Translations under genes and position numbers: made by a program
Assembly: GCF_015595025.1 (NCBI RefSeq)
Contig: NZ_JADNRL010000019.1
Location: 148,225-212,224, forward strand
From: Halomonas sp. KAO
GTDB taxonomy: Bacteria > Pseudomonadota > Gammaproteobacteria > Pseudomonadales > Halomonadaceae
Reading direction: 5' to 3'
DNA length: 64,000 nt
The notes under the pieces: generated by a model
The model's input: the letters and a program-made list of their open reading frames with translations, nothing else
The model's database searches: none
Told to the model about the DNA's origin: nothing
In this document: piece by piece, positions 27,330 to 34,765 of the stretch
How positions within the stretch are numbered: the stretch's first letter is position 1
How the letters are laid out: every line of letters starts with the position of its first letter

Positions 27330-28043
27330 TTACCCATGATGATCGGCCATAGTAGCTATCTCTATTCTTTCATCATCGGAAATAAACTCTGCATCAGTCA
27401 GCAGTTGAGCAACAGCCACCAGCCTCTTCTGGTAATAGAGAATAGCTGGTGAAAACTGTGTCGAGTGCCGGGCTCTATAATCCTTTAGCACTGCAACCAT
27501 GCCATCCACTATTTCATGCAAAGCGAACGCGTATGACCAAACAACCGAACCTTCGGCACGGGCCATACTGATGAACTCAGTGTAGCTATCGCTTCTTGCC
27601 AACGGATTAGCGGCGCGCCGGGCTTCCAAGCACATGTGAAACATCCTGATTTCCGGATCGGTTCCGCGCCTAGAAACGATCTGGTTTAGCAATTCTGATA
27701 CTTGCCTCTCTCCGTTGGCCAATACCGCCAGTGTTTCGTTGTCGAGGTTCTGGCCTTTCGATAACTCAAGATCTTGCGCCGCAACTTCTGCTGTCTTGGA
27801 CAAGTGCGCCACTGATGCTCTGAATTCCGAAAGTTGTGTGACGAGTGTGTGGTACAGCATCACGATAGCGAGAAAGGCTAAAAATGGGCTTAAAAGACCA
27901 CCAAAGAATGCTCCAAATGCAGCCCACGTCGACTGGTTATTTGAGAGATGAGGACCGAAAGATAATCCGTATAAAAGGAATGTCAGGATAATCGCACCGA
28001 GACCCACTACGAGAATCCATTTGGGGGGACTACTGTGTTTCAA
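27330..28043 (-). CDS. Cassette 3: two-TM protein resembling putative abortive-infection (putAbiC) proteins
   Basis: 237 residues. Two N-terminal membrane segments (about 11-31 and 40-66) include WAAFGAFFGGLLSPFLAFLAIVMLYHTL, a pattern seen at the N-terminus of the 'putative phage abortive infection protein' family. A coiled-coil segment follows (FRASVAHLSKTAEVAAQDLELSKGQ), then a soluble helical domain. ATG at 28041-28043. Membrane-anchored with the C-terminal part probably in the cytoplasm. Family placement is by eye and moderate at best. Confidence 0.6.
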   Translation of the reverse strand: MKHSSPPKWILVVGLGAIILTFLLYGLSFGPHLSNNQSTWAAFGAFFGGLLSPFLAFLAIVMLYHTLVTQLSEFRASVAHLSKTAEVAAQDLELSKGQNLDNETLAVLANGERQVSELLNQIVSRRGTDPEIRMFHMCLEARRAANPLARSDSYTEFISMARAEGSVVWSYAFALHEIVDGMVAVLKDYRARHSTQFSPAILYYQKRLVAVAQLLTDAEFISDDERIEIATMADHHG

Positions 28044-28071
28044 TCGACCAACTCCTTAGTCGCGTGATTTG

Positions 28072-28155
28072 GTTTAACGCCCGCAGCACGCGCGGTTTTG
28101 TAGTGTAGTCGAAGCCGGAACGAAAAAGCCGTCGCCGTGCCTGCGATTGTTATGT
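28072..28155 (-). other. attC-like site 2
   Basis: Boxes GTTTAAC (28072-28078, perfect RYYYAAC) and GTTATGT (28149-28155) with GC-rich complementary blocks (CGCCCGCAGCACGCGCGG / GCCGTCGCCGTGCCTGCG). 84 bp. Confidence 0.75.
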
Positions 28156-28578
28156 TTATTGGCCAAACCGTTGCTCACACGCTGGGCACTTGTACTTTCC
28201 AAAGCTACGAAATGTACCAGTAACTTCAGTGAGTAAAGAAAGCCGATTGCTTGATGAGTAGCAGTTAGAGCAAAATGGGCCTTCCGGCTTTCCCTCTTGA
28301 GCTTCAGCTAGGTAGTAATAACCATCTCGAAAAACAACTTCATCTTGCCTCGCCAAGGCTGACTCGAGATCTTTTATGGTCCGCTTTAACTCGAGATTCT
28401 CATCTTGAGCCTCTACTAGCTGAACTTTAACTTCAGACATAGCTTCAAGAAGCTCTGCAATTTTCAGCTTTACTTCAGCATCTTTTATCGCCGATGTGGC
28501 TCCCTTGAGATCCTTAGCTATGTCTATTGCGACCTTTATTGAGCTTATCCCTGCTGATATCGCACCAAAATCTGGCAT
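28156..28578 (-). CDS. Cassette 2: coiled-coil protein with C-terminal zinc ribbon
   Basis: 140 residues. Residues about 45-80 form a heptad-like coiled coil (LEAMSEVKVQLVEAQDENLELK). The C-terminal region holds FCSNC and, after about 25 residues, CPAC, a CxxC-CxxC zinc-ribbon arrangement. The N-terminus (MPDFGAISAGISSIKVAIDIAKDL) is similar to small phage/prophage proteins of unknown role. Start ATG at 28576-28578 with GGAG upstream. Confidence 0.68.
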   Translation of the reverse strand: MPDFGAISAGISSIKVAIDIAKDLKGATSAIKDAEVKLKIAELLEAMSEVKVQLVEAQDENLELKRTIKDLESALARQDEVVFRDGYYYLAEAQEGKPEGPFCSNCYSSSNRLSLLTEVTGTFRSFGKYKCPACEQRFGQ

Positions 28579-28597
28579 AGATCGTAACTCCTAGTAA

Positions 28598-28655
28598 ACA
28601 TAACGCTGAACGAAGCGGCGCGTTTCACGCGTCCGCCTTCCGTGACTTGTTATAT
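28598..28655 (-). other. attC-like site 1
   Basis: Boxes ACATAAC (28598-28604) and GTTATAT (28649-28655), which includes the stop codon of cassette gene 1. Inner arms GAAGCGGCGCG / CGCGTCCGCCTTC pair well. 58 bp. Confidence 0.76.
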
Positions 28656-29423
28656 TTCAAATTTGGATCGTATAAACTCGATCGTTTCCAGGTCCGTGCC
28701 TTGTTCTTCTAACGCCTTTATAGTGTTGGAGAGAACTTCCCGATGCTCCTCTATTGAGTAACTATATTCCGCATTTTCCTTGAGATTAAAGTTTGTCTGT
28801 CCTGCTATAGCCGCTAACTCTTGGATCTCTTCATCAGTGTGGTGATCTATCTCTCCTAAAGTGATCGTCAAAGCAGCAGAAAGCCAAGAAATCGCTTCAT
28901 TCACCACTTCTGACAAGTATGAATAGAACTGTTTCGCATTCGGCTGATACATTAGATCGATCTCTGTACCAAATACTTTTTGATTGCCATCTGCATCAAT
29001 AAACGAGTTAATACAAGATTCAATTATTGCTCGGTGCGATTCTACAAGCCGGTATAGCTCATTTTCTTTGGCGCTCTCATAAAAAATTTGCGGACTCCAC
29101 TGCACTGCGCGATTAAGCAAAGTACCATCTAGGTGACCAATACCTCGATTACGAAAATGATTCGCAAAAACGAGTCTCTTTTTAAGACTTCTAGTTTTCT
29201 TAATAAACTCTCGTGAGGCTTTTAACTGCACTCTATCCGCTGCATCTTTTACATTATTTAGTACAAGGAAAACGCTTCGTGTTGCACGAAATTTTGTCAG
29301 AAGGTCTTTGTACTCAGTTATGTGTTGAGACAATACCAAATCAAGGGTCTGAAGTTCATCCTTCAATATCAAAAAGTTGAGATACTGAGACTTTTCTCGA
29401 AATTGATATTTATCCTCTTCCAT
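28650..29423 (-). CDS. Cassette 1: uncharacterised helical protein with HEPN-like R-N-x4-H motif
   Basis: 257 residues from the ATG at 29421-29423 (MEEDKYQFREK); the frame is open further upstream across the attI junction, which argues against the longer start. No membrane segment. Predicted all-helical and AT-rich. The stretch FANHFRNRGIGHLD (Arg91, Asn92, His97) fits the R-polar-x3-4-H signature of HEPN RNases found in toxins and abortive-infection proteins. No partner antitoxin gene is obvious. As first cassette it is best placed for expression from the integron promoter. Confidence 0.65.
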   Translation of the reverse strand: MEEDKYQFREKSQYLNFLILKDELQTLDLVLSQHITEYKDLLTKFRATRSVFLVLNNVKDAADRVQLKASREFIKKTRSLKKRLVFANHFRNRGIGHLDGTLLNRAVQWSPQIFYESAKENELYRLVESHRAIIESCINSFIDADGNQKVFGTEIDLMYQPNAKQFYSYLSEVVNEAISWLSAALTITLGEIDHHTDEEIQELAAIAGQTNFNLKENAEYSYSIEEHREVLSNTIKALEEQGTDLETIEFIRSKFEI

Positions 29424-29449
29424 TAGACTTCCCAACTTTAACCTCTGAA

Positions 29450-29456
29450 ATATAAC
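29450..29456 (-). other. attI x cassette 1 junction
   Basis: On the cassette strand the sequence is G|TTATAT. It is exactly complementary to the R' box ATATAAC of cassette 1's own attC, as expected if the cassette circle opened at this point and was inserted at attI. Confidence 0.72.
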
Positions 29457-29486
29457 AGGTATTAGACAGCGCGCTCGTTTATTGAC

Positions 29487-29508
29487 TTGAACGAGCATGC
29501 GCGTTCAA
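29487..29508. other. 22-bp near-perfect palindrome in the attI region
   Basis: Arms TTGAACG and CGTTCAA surround a GCATGC-containing centre with a single mismatched pair. It lies 31 bp on the intI side of the recombination junction, so it may be an integrase or regulator binding site within attI. Confidence 0.55.
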
Positions 29509-29527
29509 CAATCTTATCAAGCATGAT

Positions 29528-29557
29528 TTTATATCGGTAAATCATTGATTTTTCTAA
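29528..29557 (-). promoter_or_regulatory. Candidate cassette promoter Pc
   Basis: Minus strand reading: TTAGAA - 18 bp - TATAAA, about 70 bp upstream of the attI junction and directed into the cassettes. It fits the position of integron Pc promoters but the -35 is only 4/6. Confidence 0.35.
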
Positions 29558-29623
29558 GTCTGAAGCATAATTTGGCTACCTATGCAGAATTCGCGTGCTT
29601 GCGCGTTTTTCAAGTATCAATAA

Positions 29624-29643
29624 TACTGTATGCATATCCATAA
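29624..29643 (+). promoter_or_regulatory. LexA-box-like sequence in the intI promoter
   Basis: TACTGTATGCATATCC matches the left half of the LexA consensus fully and about 15 of 20 positions overall; the right CAG half is degraded. It lies 18 bp before the integrase start. Integron integrases are commonly SOS-controlled by LexA at this place. Confidence 0.4.
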
Positions 29644-29660
29644 CCCAAGAGGAAGGTTTT

Positions 29661-30186
29661 GTGGATACGCAATGCAGGCCACCGAAGCTGATGGACCGGG
29701 TCAGGACTACCATGCGGGTGAAACGCTACAGCCCGCGCACCGAGAAAACCTATTGCTACTGGATACGCTTCTTCATTCGCTTCCATGGGGTACGTCATCC
29801 TGCCGGCATGGGTGGCGCAGAAGTACGCACCTTTCTCGAGCATTTGGCGGTGGAGCGCCGAGTGGCGACGGCCACGCAGAACCAGGCGCTGAATGCTCTC
29901 GTATTCCTCTATCGTCACGTCCTCGATCAACCCTTGGGAGATATCGGAGAGTTCTCGCGTGCCAAGCGCCCTCGCCGGCTTCCTGTGGTGCTTTCCCATG
30001 AAGATGTCATGCGAGTCCTGAGCCACCTGGCTGGCCCCATGCCTGATGGCCACCCTGATGTACGGCTCAGGCCTGCGTCTCATCGAAACATGTCGGCTAC
30101 GTGTGCGTGACATCGACTTCGAGCGGCAGGTTATTACTGTGAGAGCTGGCAAGGGCTTCGCTGGAGTACGCAGCCCTCTTGGATGA
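29661..30186 (+). pseudogene. intI: Integron integrase IntI, frameshifted and truncated
   Basis: The frame from GTG 29661 (GAGGAAGG upstream) encodes the IntI N-terminal domain: MRVKRYSPRTEKTYCYWIRFF, then FLEHLAVERRVATATQNQALNALVFLYRHVL. Near 30035-30045 the homology moves into another frame: [38 protein letters not shown], which holds the first catalytic Arg box. Homology stops there; a TGA follows at 30184. The second half of a normal about 320-residue integrase, with the HxxR/H box, the IntI-specific patch and the catalytic Tyr, is absent. It cannot be active, so the cassette array is frozen unless integrase is supplied from elsewhere. Confidence 0.88.
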
Positions 30187-30316
30187 AGCGCCGAAGGCGC
30201 CAGGCACGCTACCGCCCCTACCTGGGCATGCTGACGACTTGCAGCCATCCATGCGGTAGTCCTTGCGTGCTGCGATATGCCTTCCTGGCTCCCTGCCGGG
30301 GATTCATAAGAAGAGC

Positions 30317-31042
30317 CTATGAGAGCTGTTGTGGGGTTGCAAAGTAGAGGTTGGTCGCAAGCGCTGCCTCCACCGCCTGTTCGGCGTGTATCTCGGTGGT
30401 ATCGAAGAGTGGAACCTCGGTGTCGTTGCCCTGAATCAACAGCCCGATCTCCGTGCAGCCGAGGATCACGCCCTGGGCGCCCTGCCCGGCCAGCGAGGCA
30501 ATGACCTCCAGGTAGGCGGCTTTCGAGTCTTCTCGAATCTCGCCGCGACACAGCTCGTCATAGATGACGGCATGGACCCGCTCGCGCTGAGCGGCATCAG
30601 GGATCAACACCTGAATGCCCTGCGCTTCCAGGCGCTCCCGGTAGAAGGCCTGTTCCATGGTGAAGCGGGTGCCCAGCAGCCCCACCCGGCTCACGCCCTG
30701 CCGGTGAAGTTCTTGGGCGGTGGCATCGGCAATATGCAGCAAGGGAATCGTCACGGCCTGTTCGATCTGGGAGGCGACGATGTGCATGGTGTTGGTGCAG
30801 AGCACCAGAAAGTCGGCACCGGCCGCCTCCAGAGAGCGAGCCGCCGCCCCGAGAATCTGCGCCGTGGCCGCCCAGTCACCGCGGCGCTGTAGCGCCTCGA
30901 TCTCGGCAAAGTCCACGCTGTAGAGCACCAGCCGGGCGGAGTGCAGCCCACCCAGCTGCGCCTTCACCCCCTGATTGATCAGCCGGTAGTAGGTCTGGGT
31001 CGATTCCCAGCTCATGCCGCCGATCAGCCCGATCGTTCTCAT
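30317..31042 (-). CDS. Aspartate/glutamate racemase family protein
   Basis: 241 residues from the ATG at 31040-31042 with GGAGG seven bases upstream. Family blocks: MRTIGLIGGMSWESTQTYYRLIN, LVLCTNTMHIVA (first catalytic Cys) and GVILGCTEIGLL (second catalytic Cys). Cofactor-independent racemase of an acidic amino acid or relative (YgeA/RacX type); the exact substrate is not visible. It lies just beyond the broken integrase, and its GC content matches the backbone, so it marks the right end of the integron region. Confidence 0.9.
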   Translation of the reverse strand: MRTIGLIGGMSWESTQTYYRLINQGVKAQLGGLHSARLVLYSVDFAEIEALQRRGDWAATAQILGAAARSLEAAGADFLVLCTNTMHIVASQIEQAVTIPLLHIADATAQELHRQGVSRVGLLGTRFTMEQAFYRERLEAQGIQVLIPDAAQRERVHAVIYDELCRGEIREDSKAAYLEVIASLAGQGAQGVILGCTEIGLLIQGNDTEVPLFDTTEIHAEQAVEAALATNLYFATPQQLS

Positions 31043-31262
31043 CTTCACTCCTCCCATGCGCTAGAAACGCAGCAGGCGCCGAACGGCACGCCGGTAGCTC
31101 AACCCGGCTGCATATGCCCCTGTCGTGCTTTAGTGACTTGCCCGCCTCAACTGAGATAGGCGTAGCAGGCGTTATCGCGCCAGCAAGGCAGATACCAGCA
31201 ATCACGCACCATTGTGCATCACGCCCACATCGTTAGCCGTTGTGATCAGGCTCCCAACTGAC

Positions 31263-31946
31263 TTAGAACCGGGGATTGATCGTCAACGAGAGCATGGCCG
31301 AGAGCTGGCACAGCGGCCTTCCGGAAGCCTGCTGCAGCTCATTGAAGGCCTCCTGGACCCGCTGCTGATCGCGCTGATTCGTCGGGAATTGGTCAACGAT
31401 ATTGGCGGCGATCAGACGCGCCACCACATCGCCGGTCAGCAGGAAGGTATCCTTGCCGATCAGGCGCAGAAAGCCGGCGGCCGAGCGTCCCCCCAGGCGG
31501 GCGCCACGCCTGGCCAGTAGCCGCCAAAGCCCGATGATGTCGGCACTCGGCCAGTCGGCGATGAACTCGGCGAAGCTTGTGCCCTGCTCCTGGCGAATAT
31601 CCAGAATAAATTGCGCATTCCTGGGGATGGTCTGCAGCTTGGTCCGGTGGCGGATGATGCGCTCGTTGTTCATGTACCCATCGACCTGCTCCGGGGTGAG
31701 CAGCACCATCTTCTCGGGGTCGAACCCCCAGAAGGCGTCCTCGAAGGCGGGCCACCTGGCATCGACCACCGAGTGTTTCATGCCGGCCCGAAACACCCGC
31801 AGGCTCATGGCGGAAAGGTAACGGTCATCCCCCAGCTGTTTCAGCTCGTCGGGCGTCAGCGGCCTGGGAAGAAAGGCCTCCATGGCCTCGTCAGAGTCGA
31901 AGCGGTTGCGAACCATGTCGTGGAGCCATCGATAATCCAGTGTCAT
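31263..31946 (-). CDS. DNA-3-methyladenine glycosylase I family protein
   Basis: 227 residues from the ATG at 31944-31946 (MTLDYRWLHDMV). The blocks WPAFEDAFWGFDPEKMVLLTPEQVDGYMNN and IIRHRTKLQTIPRNAQFILDI correspond to the Tag/COG2818 helix-hairpin-helix glycosylase, which removes alkylated adenine. The N-terminal zinc-ligand cysteines of E. coli Tag are not seen, so this is the divergent COG2818 subgroup. It starts 11 bp before the ABC exporter stop on the same strand; the two may be one transcript. Confidence 0.8.
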   Translation of the reverse strand: MTLDYRWLHDMVRNRFDSDEAMEAFLPRPLTPDELKQLGDDRYLSAMSLRVFRAGMKHSVVDARWPAFEDAFWGFDPEKMVLLTPEQVDGYMNNERIIRHRTKLQTIPRNAQFILDIRQEQGTSFAEFIADWPSADIIGLWRLLARRGARLGGRSAAGFLRLIGKDTFLLTGDVVARLIAANIVDQFPTNQRDQQRVQEAFNELQQASGRPLCQLSAMLSLTINPRF

Positions 31947-31956
31947 GCTACCTCGC

Positions 31957-33834
31957 TCAGGCCGTGCCATCGCCGTTCTCCACGTCTACTCCGATGAAAC
32001 CACCGGACTGCCGCCGCCACAGGGCGGCATAGAGGCCGCCCTTGGCCAGCAGCTCCGTGTGGCTGCCGCTCTCGACGATCTCACCCTCGTCGATCACCAC
32101 CAGGCGGTCGAGCATGGCGATGGTCGAAAGCCGGTGGGCGATAGCGATCACCGTCTTGCCCTCCATCAGTGTATAGAGCTGCTCCTGGATCGCCGCCTCC
32201 ACCTCGGAATCCAGCGCCGAGGTGGCCTCGTCGAGCACCAGGATGGGGGCATTCTTGAGCAGCACCCGGGCGATGGCGATACGCTGACGCTGGCCACCGG
32301 AGAGCTTGACCCCGCGCTCCCCCACATGGGCATCCAGGCCGCGGCGCCCCTCAAGGTCCACCAGCTCATCGATGAAGGTGTCGGCATGGGCGCGACGCAC
32401 CGCCTCCTGAACCTGCTCCTCGCTAGCCTGGGGGCTGCCGTAGCGAATGTTGTCGCGCACCGAACGGTGCAGCAGCGAGGTGTCCTGGGTCACCATACCG
32501 ATCTGCCGGCGCAGCGACTCCTGGGTTACATCGGTGATTTGCTGGCCATCGATCAGGATGCGCCCGCCCTCCAGATCAAAGAAGCGCAGCAGAAGATTGG
32601 CCAGGGTCGACTTGCCGGCCCCGGAGCGACCGATCAGCCCCACTTTCTCGCCGGGGGCGATGGTCAGGTCGAGGCCATCGAAGACTCGCTGGTCTTCTCC
32701 ATCCGGGCGCGCATAGCCGAAGTGCAGGGCCTCGAAGCGTATCTCGCCACGCGGCACCGTCAGCATCCCGGCATCGGGCGCATCCCGGACCGTCGGCTCC
32801 TGGGCGATGGTATTCAGGCCATCCTGCACGGTGCCGATATTCTCGAACAGCCCGGCCACCTCCCAGAGAATCCAGTCGGACATGAAGCGAATGCGCATCA
32901 CCAGGGCGATCGCCACGGCGATGACACCCAGCGATACCGCCTCCAGGTACCAGGCACCGATGGCCATGGCCGCCACCCCGGCCAACAGCAGTGAGTTGAG
33001 CACCGTCAGGCTGACGGTCAGGCCGGTGGCCAGGCGCATCTGCCGATACACGGTGCCCATGAAACCCTCCATGGCACCCCGGGCGTACGCTTCCTCGCGA
33101 CGGGTATCGGCAAACAGCTTGATGGTCTGGATATTGCTGTAGCTGTCGACGATGCGCCCGGTCATCACCGCTCGGGCATCCGCCTGCGCCATGGAGACCG
33201 CCCGCAGGCGCGGTACGAAGATCCACATAATGGCGATATAGCCAGCCAGCCACACCACCAACGGCAACATCAGCCAGGGCTCGGCGCTGCCCATCAGCAG
33301 CATCGCCCCGCTGAAGTAGACGAGCACATAGACCATCAGGTCCATCAGCTTCATCACCGTCTCGCGGATCGCCAGCGCCGTCTGCATCACCTTCTGGGAG
33401 ACGCGGCCGGCGAACTCGTCCTGATAGAAGGCCAGGCTCTGGCCAAGCATATGGCGGTGCGCCAGCCAGCGGCCGATCATCGGATAGTTGCCGAAGATGC
33501 CCTGCTGGGTCACCAGCGACTGCAGCAGGGTCAACAGCGGCAGGCCAATCACCACCAACACCGCCATCCCGGCCAGGCGCCAGCCATGCTCGGCGAAGAA
33601 GCCCGCACGCTCGGCGCCGGAGAGCCAGTCCACCAGTTCGCCCATGGTGTGGAAGAAGAACACCTCCGCCGCCGAGACCAGCGCCGTCAGCAGCGACATC
33701 ACGACCAGCAGCGGCAACACCGGCCGCGAGAAGTGCAGGATAAAGGCGAACAACCCCCTGGGGGGTGTGCTCTGATGATCCTCGGGGTAGGGGTTCACCC
33801 GGGTTTCGAAATAGCGCAAGAGGGCGCGAAACAT
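31957..33834 (-). CDS. ABC exporter, fused membrane and ATP-binding domains
   Basis: 625 residues. Six TM segments in residues about 35-330 (type-1 exporter fold), then an ATPase domain with Walker A GRSGAGKST, Q-loop MVTQDTSLL, signature LSGGQRQRIAIARVLL, Walker B ILVLDEATSALD and H-loop IAHRLSTI. MsbA/LmrA-type homodimeric exporter; substrate unknown. N-terminal extension of about 30 residues is polar. Confidence 0.9.
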   Translation of the reverse strand: MFRALLRYFETRVNPYPEDHQSTPPRGLFAFILHFSRPVLPLLVVMSLLTALVSAAEVFFFHTMGELVDWLSGAERAGFFAEHGWRLAGMAVLVVIGLPLLTLLQSLVTQQGIFGNYPMIGRWLAHRHMLGQSLAFYQDEFAGRVSQKVMQTALAIRETVMKLMDLMVYVLVYFSGAMLLMGSAEPWLMLPLVVWLAGYIAIMWIFVPRLRAVSMAQADARAVMTGRIVDSYSNIQTIKLFADTRREEAYARGAMEGFMGTVYRQMRLATGLTVSLTVLNSLLLAGVAAMAIGAWYLEAVSLGVIAVAIALVMRIRFMSDWILWEVAGLFENIGTVQDGLNTIAQEPTVRDAPDAGMLTVPRGEIRFEALHFGYARPDGEDQRVFDGLDLTIAPGEKVGLIGRSGAGKSTLANLLLRFFDLEGGRILIDGQQITDVTQESLRRQIGMVTQDTSLLHRSVRDNIRYGSPQASEEQVQEAVRRAHADTFIDELVDLEGRRGLDAHVGERGVKLSGGQRQRIAIARVLLKNAPILVLDEATSALDSEVEAAIQEQLYTLMEGKTVIAIAHRLSTIAMLDRLVVIDEGEIVESGSHTELLAKGGLYAALWRRQSGGFIGVDVENGDGTA

Positions 33835-33979
33835 GGCGGCAATCCGGTTGCATAGGATGACTCAGCCTCGACGTGTTCGAGACCCATCGGACGGTACGCT
33901 CACCGACTGCAGGACACAACGTTCAACGCCGCCGCGATACGCGTGATGAGACCGATATCGACAGGTTCGCCGAACGAAA

Positions 33980-34018
33980 TAGCCCCCGAACCAGGTGATT
34001 GGCTCGGAGGCTTTCTGG
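33980..34018 (-). terminator. Imperfect hairpin AGCCCCCGAACCA...TGGCTCGGAGGCT
   Basis: AGCCCCCGAACCA pairs with TGGCTCGGAGGCTTT with two mismatches; it lies between the mliC stop (34057) and the ABC exporter start, downstream of mliC, and resembles the liu terminator stem. On the minus strand the pyrimidine tract is weak. Confidence 0.5.
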
Positions 34019-34056
34019 TCTTGGTCTTTACAGCCTCGGGCTAGCCGAGGCCGTGG

Positions 34057-34422
34057 TCAGCGCGCCGTGCAGCGCTCGAGAATTTCCCCCGAGGTGCCAT
34101 CTTCCTGGTGGCGTACCAGCATTCCCTCCGCACCGGCCCCGGAGCCCTTGGTCCACCACTCCAACCCGCCGCCCACATAGCGTGCGCCGCTGGCGGAAAC
34201 CGCAATTCGCATTGGGTAACGCTCGTCTTGGTACTGAACCGTCGCGCTGTCGCTATCGGGATAAGCGGCGGCGATTGTTGTGCCGCTCTCGCACCGATAG
34301 TGATGCATGGAAGACGCTGCGGCTGCCCGCTGCTCCCGTGAGTCCACGCTCTCCTCCGGAGAGGAGGCACAGCCAGCAACAAGCAGAAGGGAAGCGATCG
34401 ATAAGAGCGTAAGCTTCTTCAT
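34057..34422 (-). CDS. mliC: MliC-family lysozyme-inhibitor lipoprotein
   Basis: 121 residues. Lipobox LLVAGC gives a lipidated mature protein at Cys18. The domain contains YRCESGTTIAAAYPDSDSATVQY and the MliC signature SASGARYVGGGLEWWTKG, whose Ser and Lys insert into the C-type lysozyme active site. Outer-membrane or periplasmic lipoprotein that protects peptidoglycan from lysozyme. Confidence 0.88.
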   Translation of the reverse strand: MKKLTLLSIASLLLVAGCASSPEESVDSREQRAAAASSMHHYRCESGTTIAAAYPDSDSATVQYQDERYPMRIAVSASGARYVGGGLEWWTKGSGAGAEGMLVRHQEDGTSGEILERCTAR

Positions 34423-34500
34423 AACAGCCTTGGACCTCGATGATGTAGTGATGGCATGGAGATACTCTCCCGCGCGGTGGCGCCTTGGCGAGGTTACCGA

Positions 34501-34764
34501 CTAGCTCCGCCTTTCGAAACAGCGCGCCACCTGGTAGCCGGGGATAAAGCAGATGATAAACACGGTAGCAAACGTCAGAGCAGCCAGCAGATAGGCAAGC
34601 ACCGGGGACACACCAAGCCCCCAGGCGAAGGAGAAGACCAGCCCCTGAAACGCCTCCCAGGGCCAGCGGTAAGCGGGGAGGTGCGTGCCGTGGTTCAAAA
34701 CGACGACAAGCAGCGCGACGCCGGTAACGGCGGTCAGCAATCCAATGGCTGTTCGTTGATTCAT
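34501..34764 (-). CDS. Small inner-membrane protein of the RND operon
   Basis: 87 residues from the ATG at 34762-34764 behind GAGGTAAG, one base after the RND permease stop, so co-transcribed. Two hydrophobic segments (IGLLTAVTGVALLVVVLN and AYLLAALTFATVFIICFIPGYQVA). No family recognised; its position suggests an accessory role in the efflux system. Confidence 0.65.
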   Translation of the reverse strand: MNQRTAIGLLTAVTGVALLVVVLNHGTHLPAYRWPWEAFQGLVFSFAWGLGVSPVLAYLLAALTFATVFIICFIPGYQVARCFERRS

Positions 34765-34765
34765 C

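Noticed and set aside
29610..30551. Minus-strand open frame across intI and the racemase end
   Set aside because: No domain; the plus strand clearly encodes integrase pieces there.
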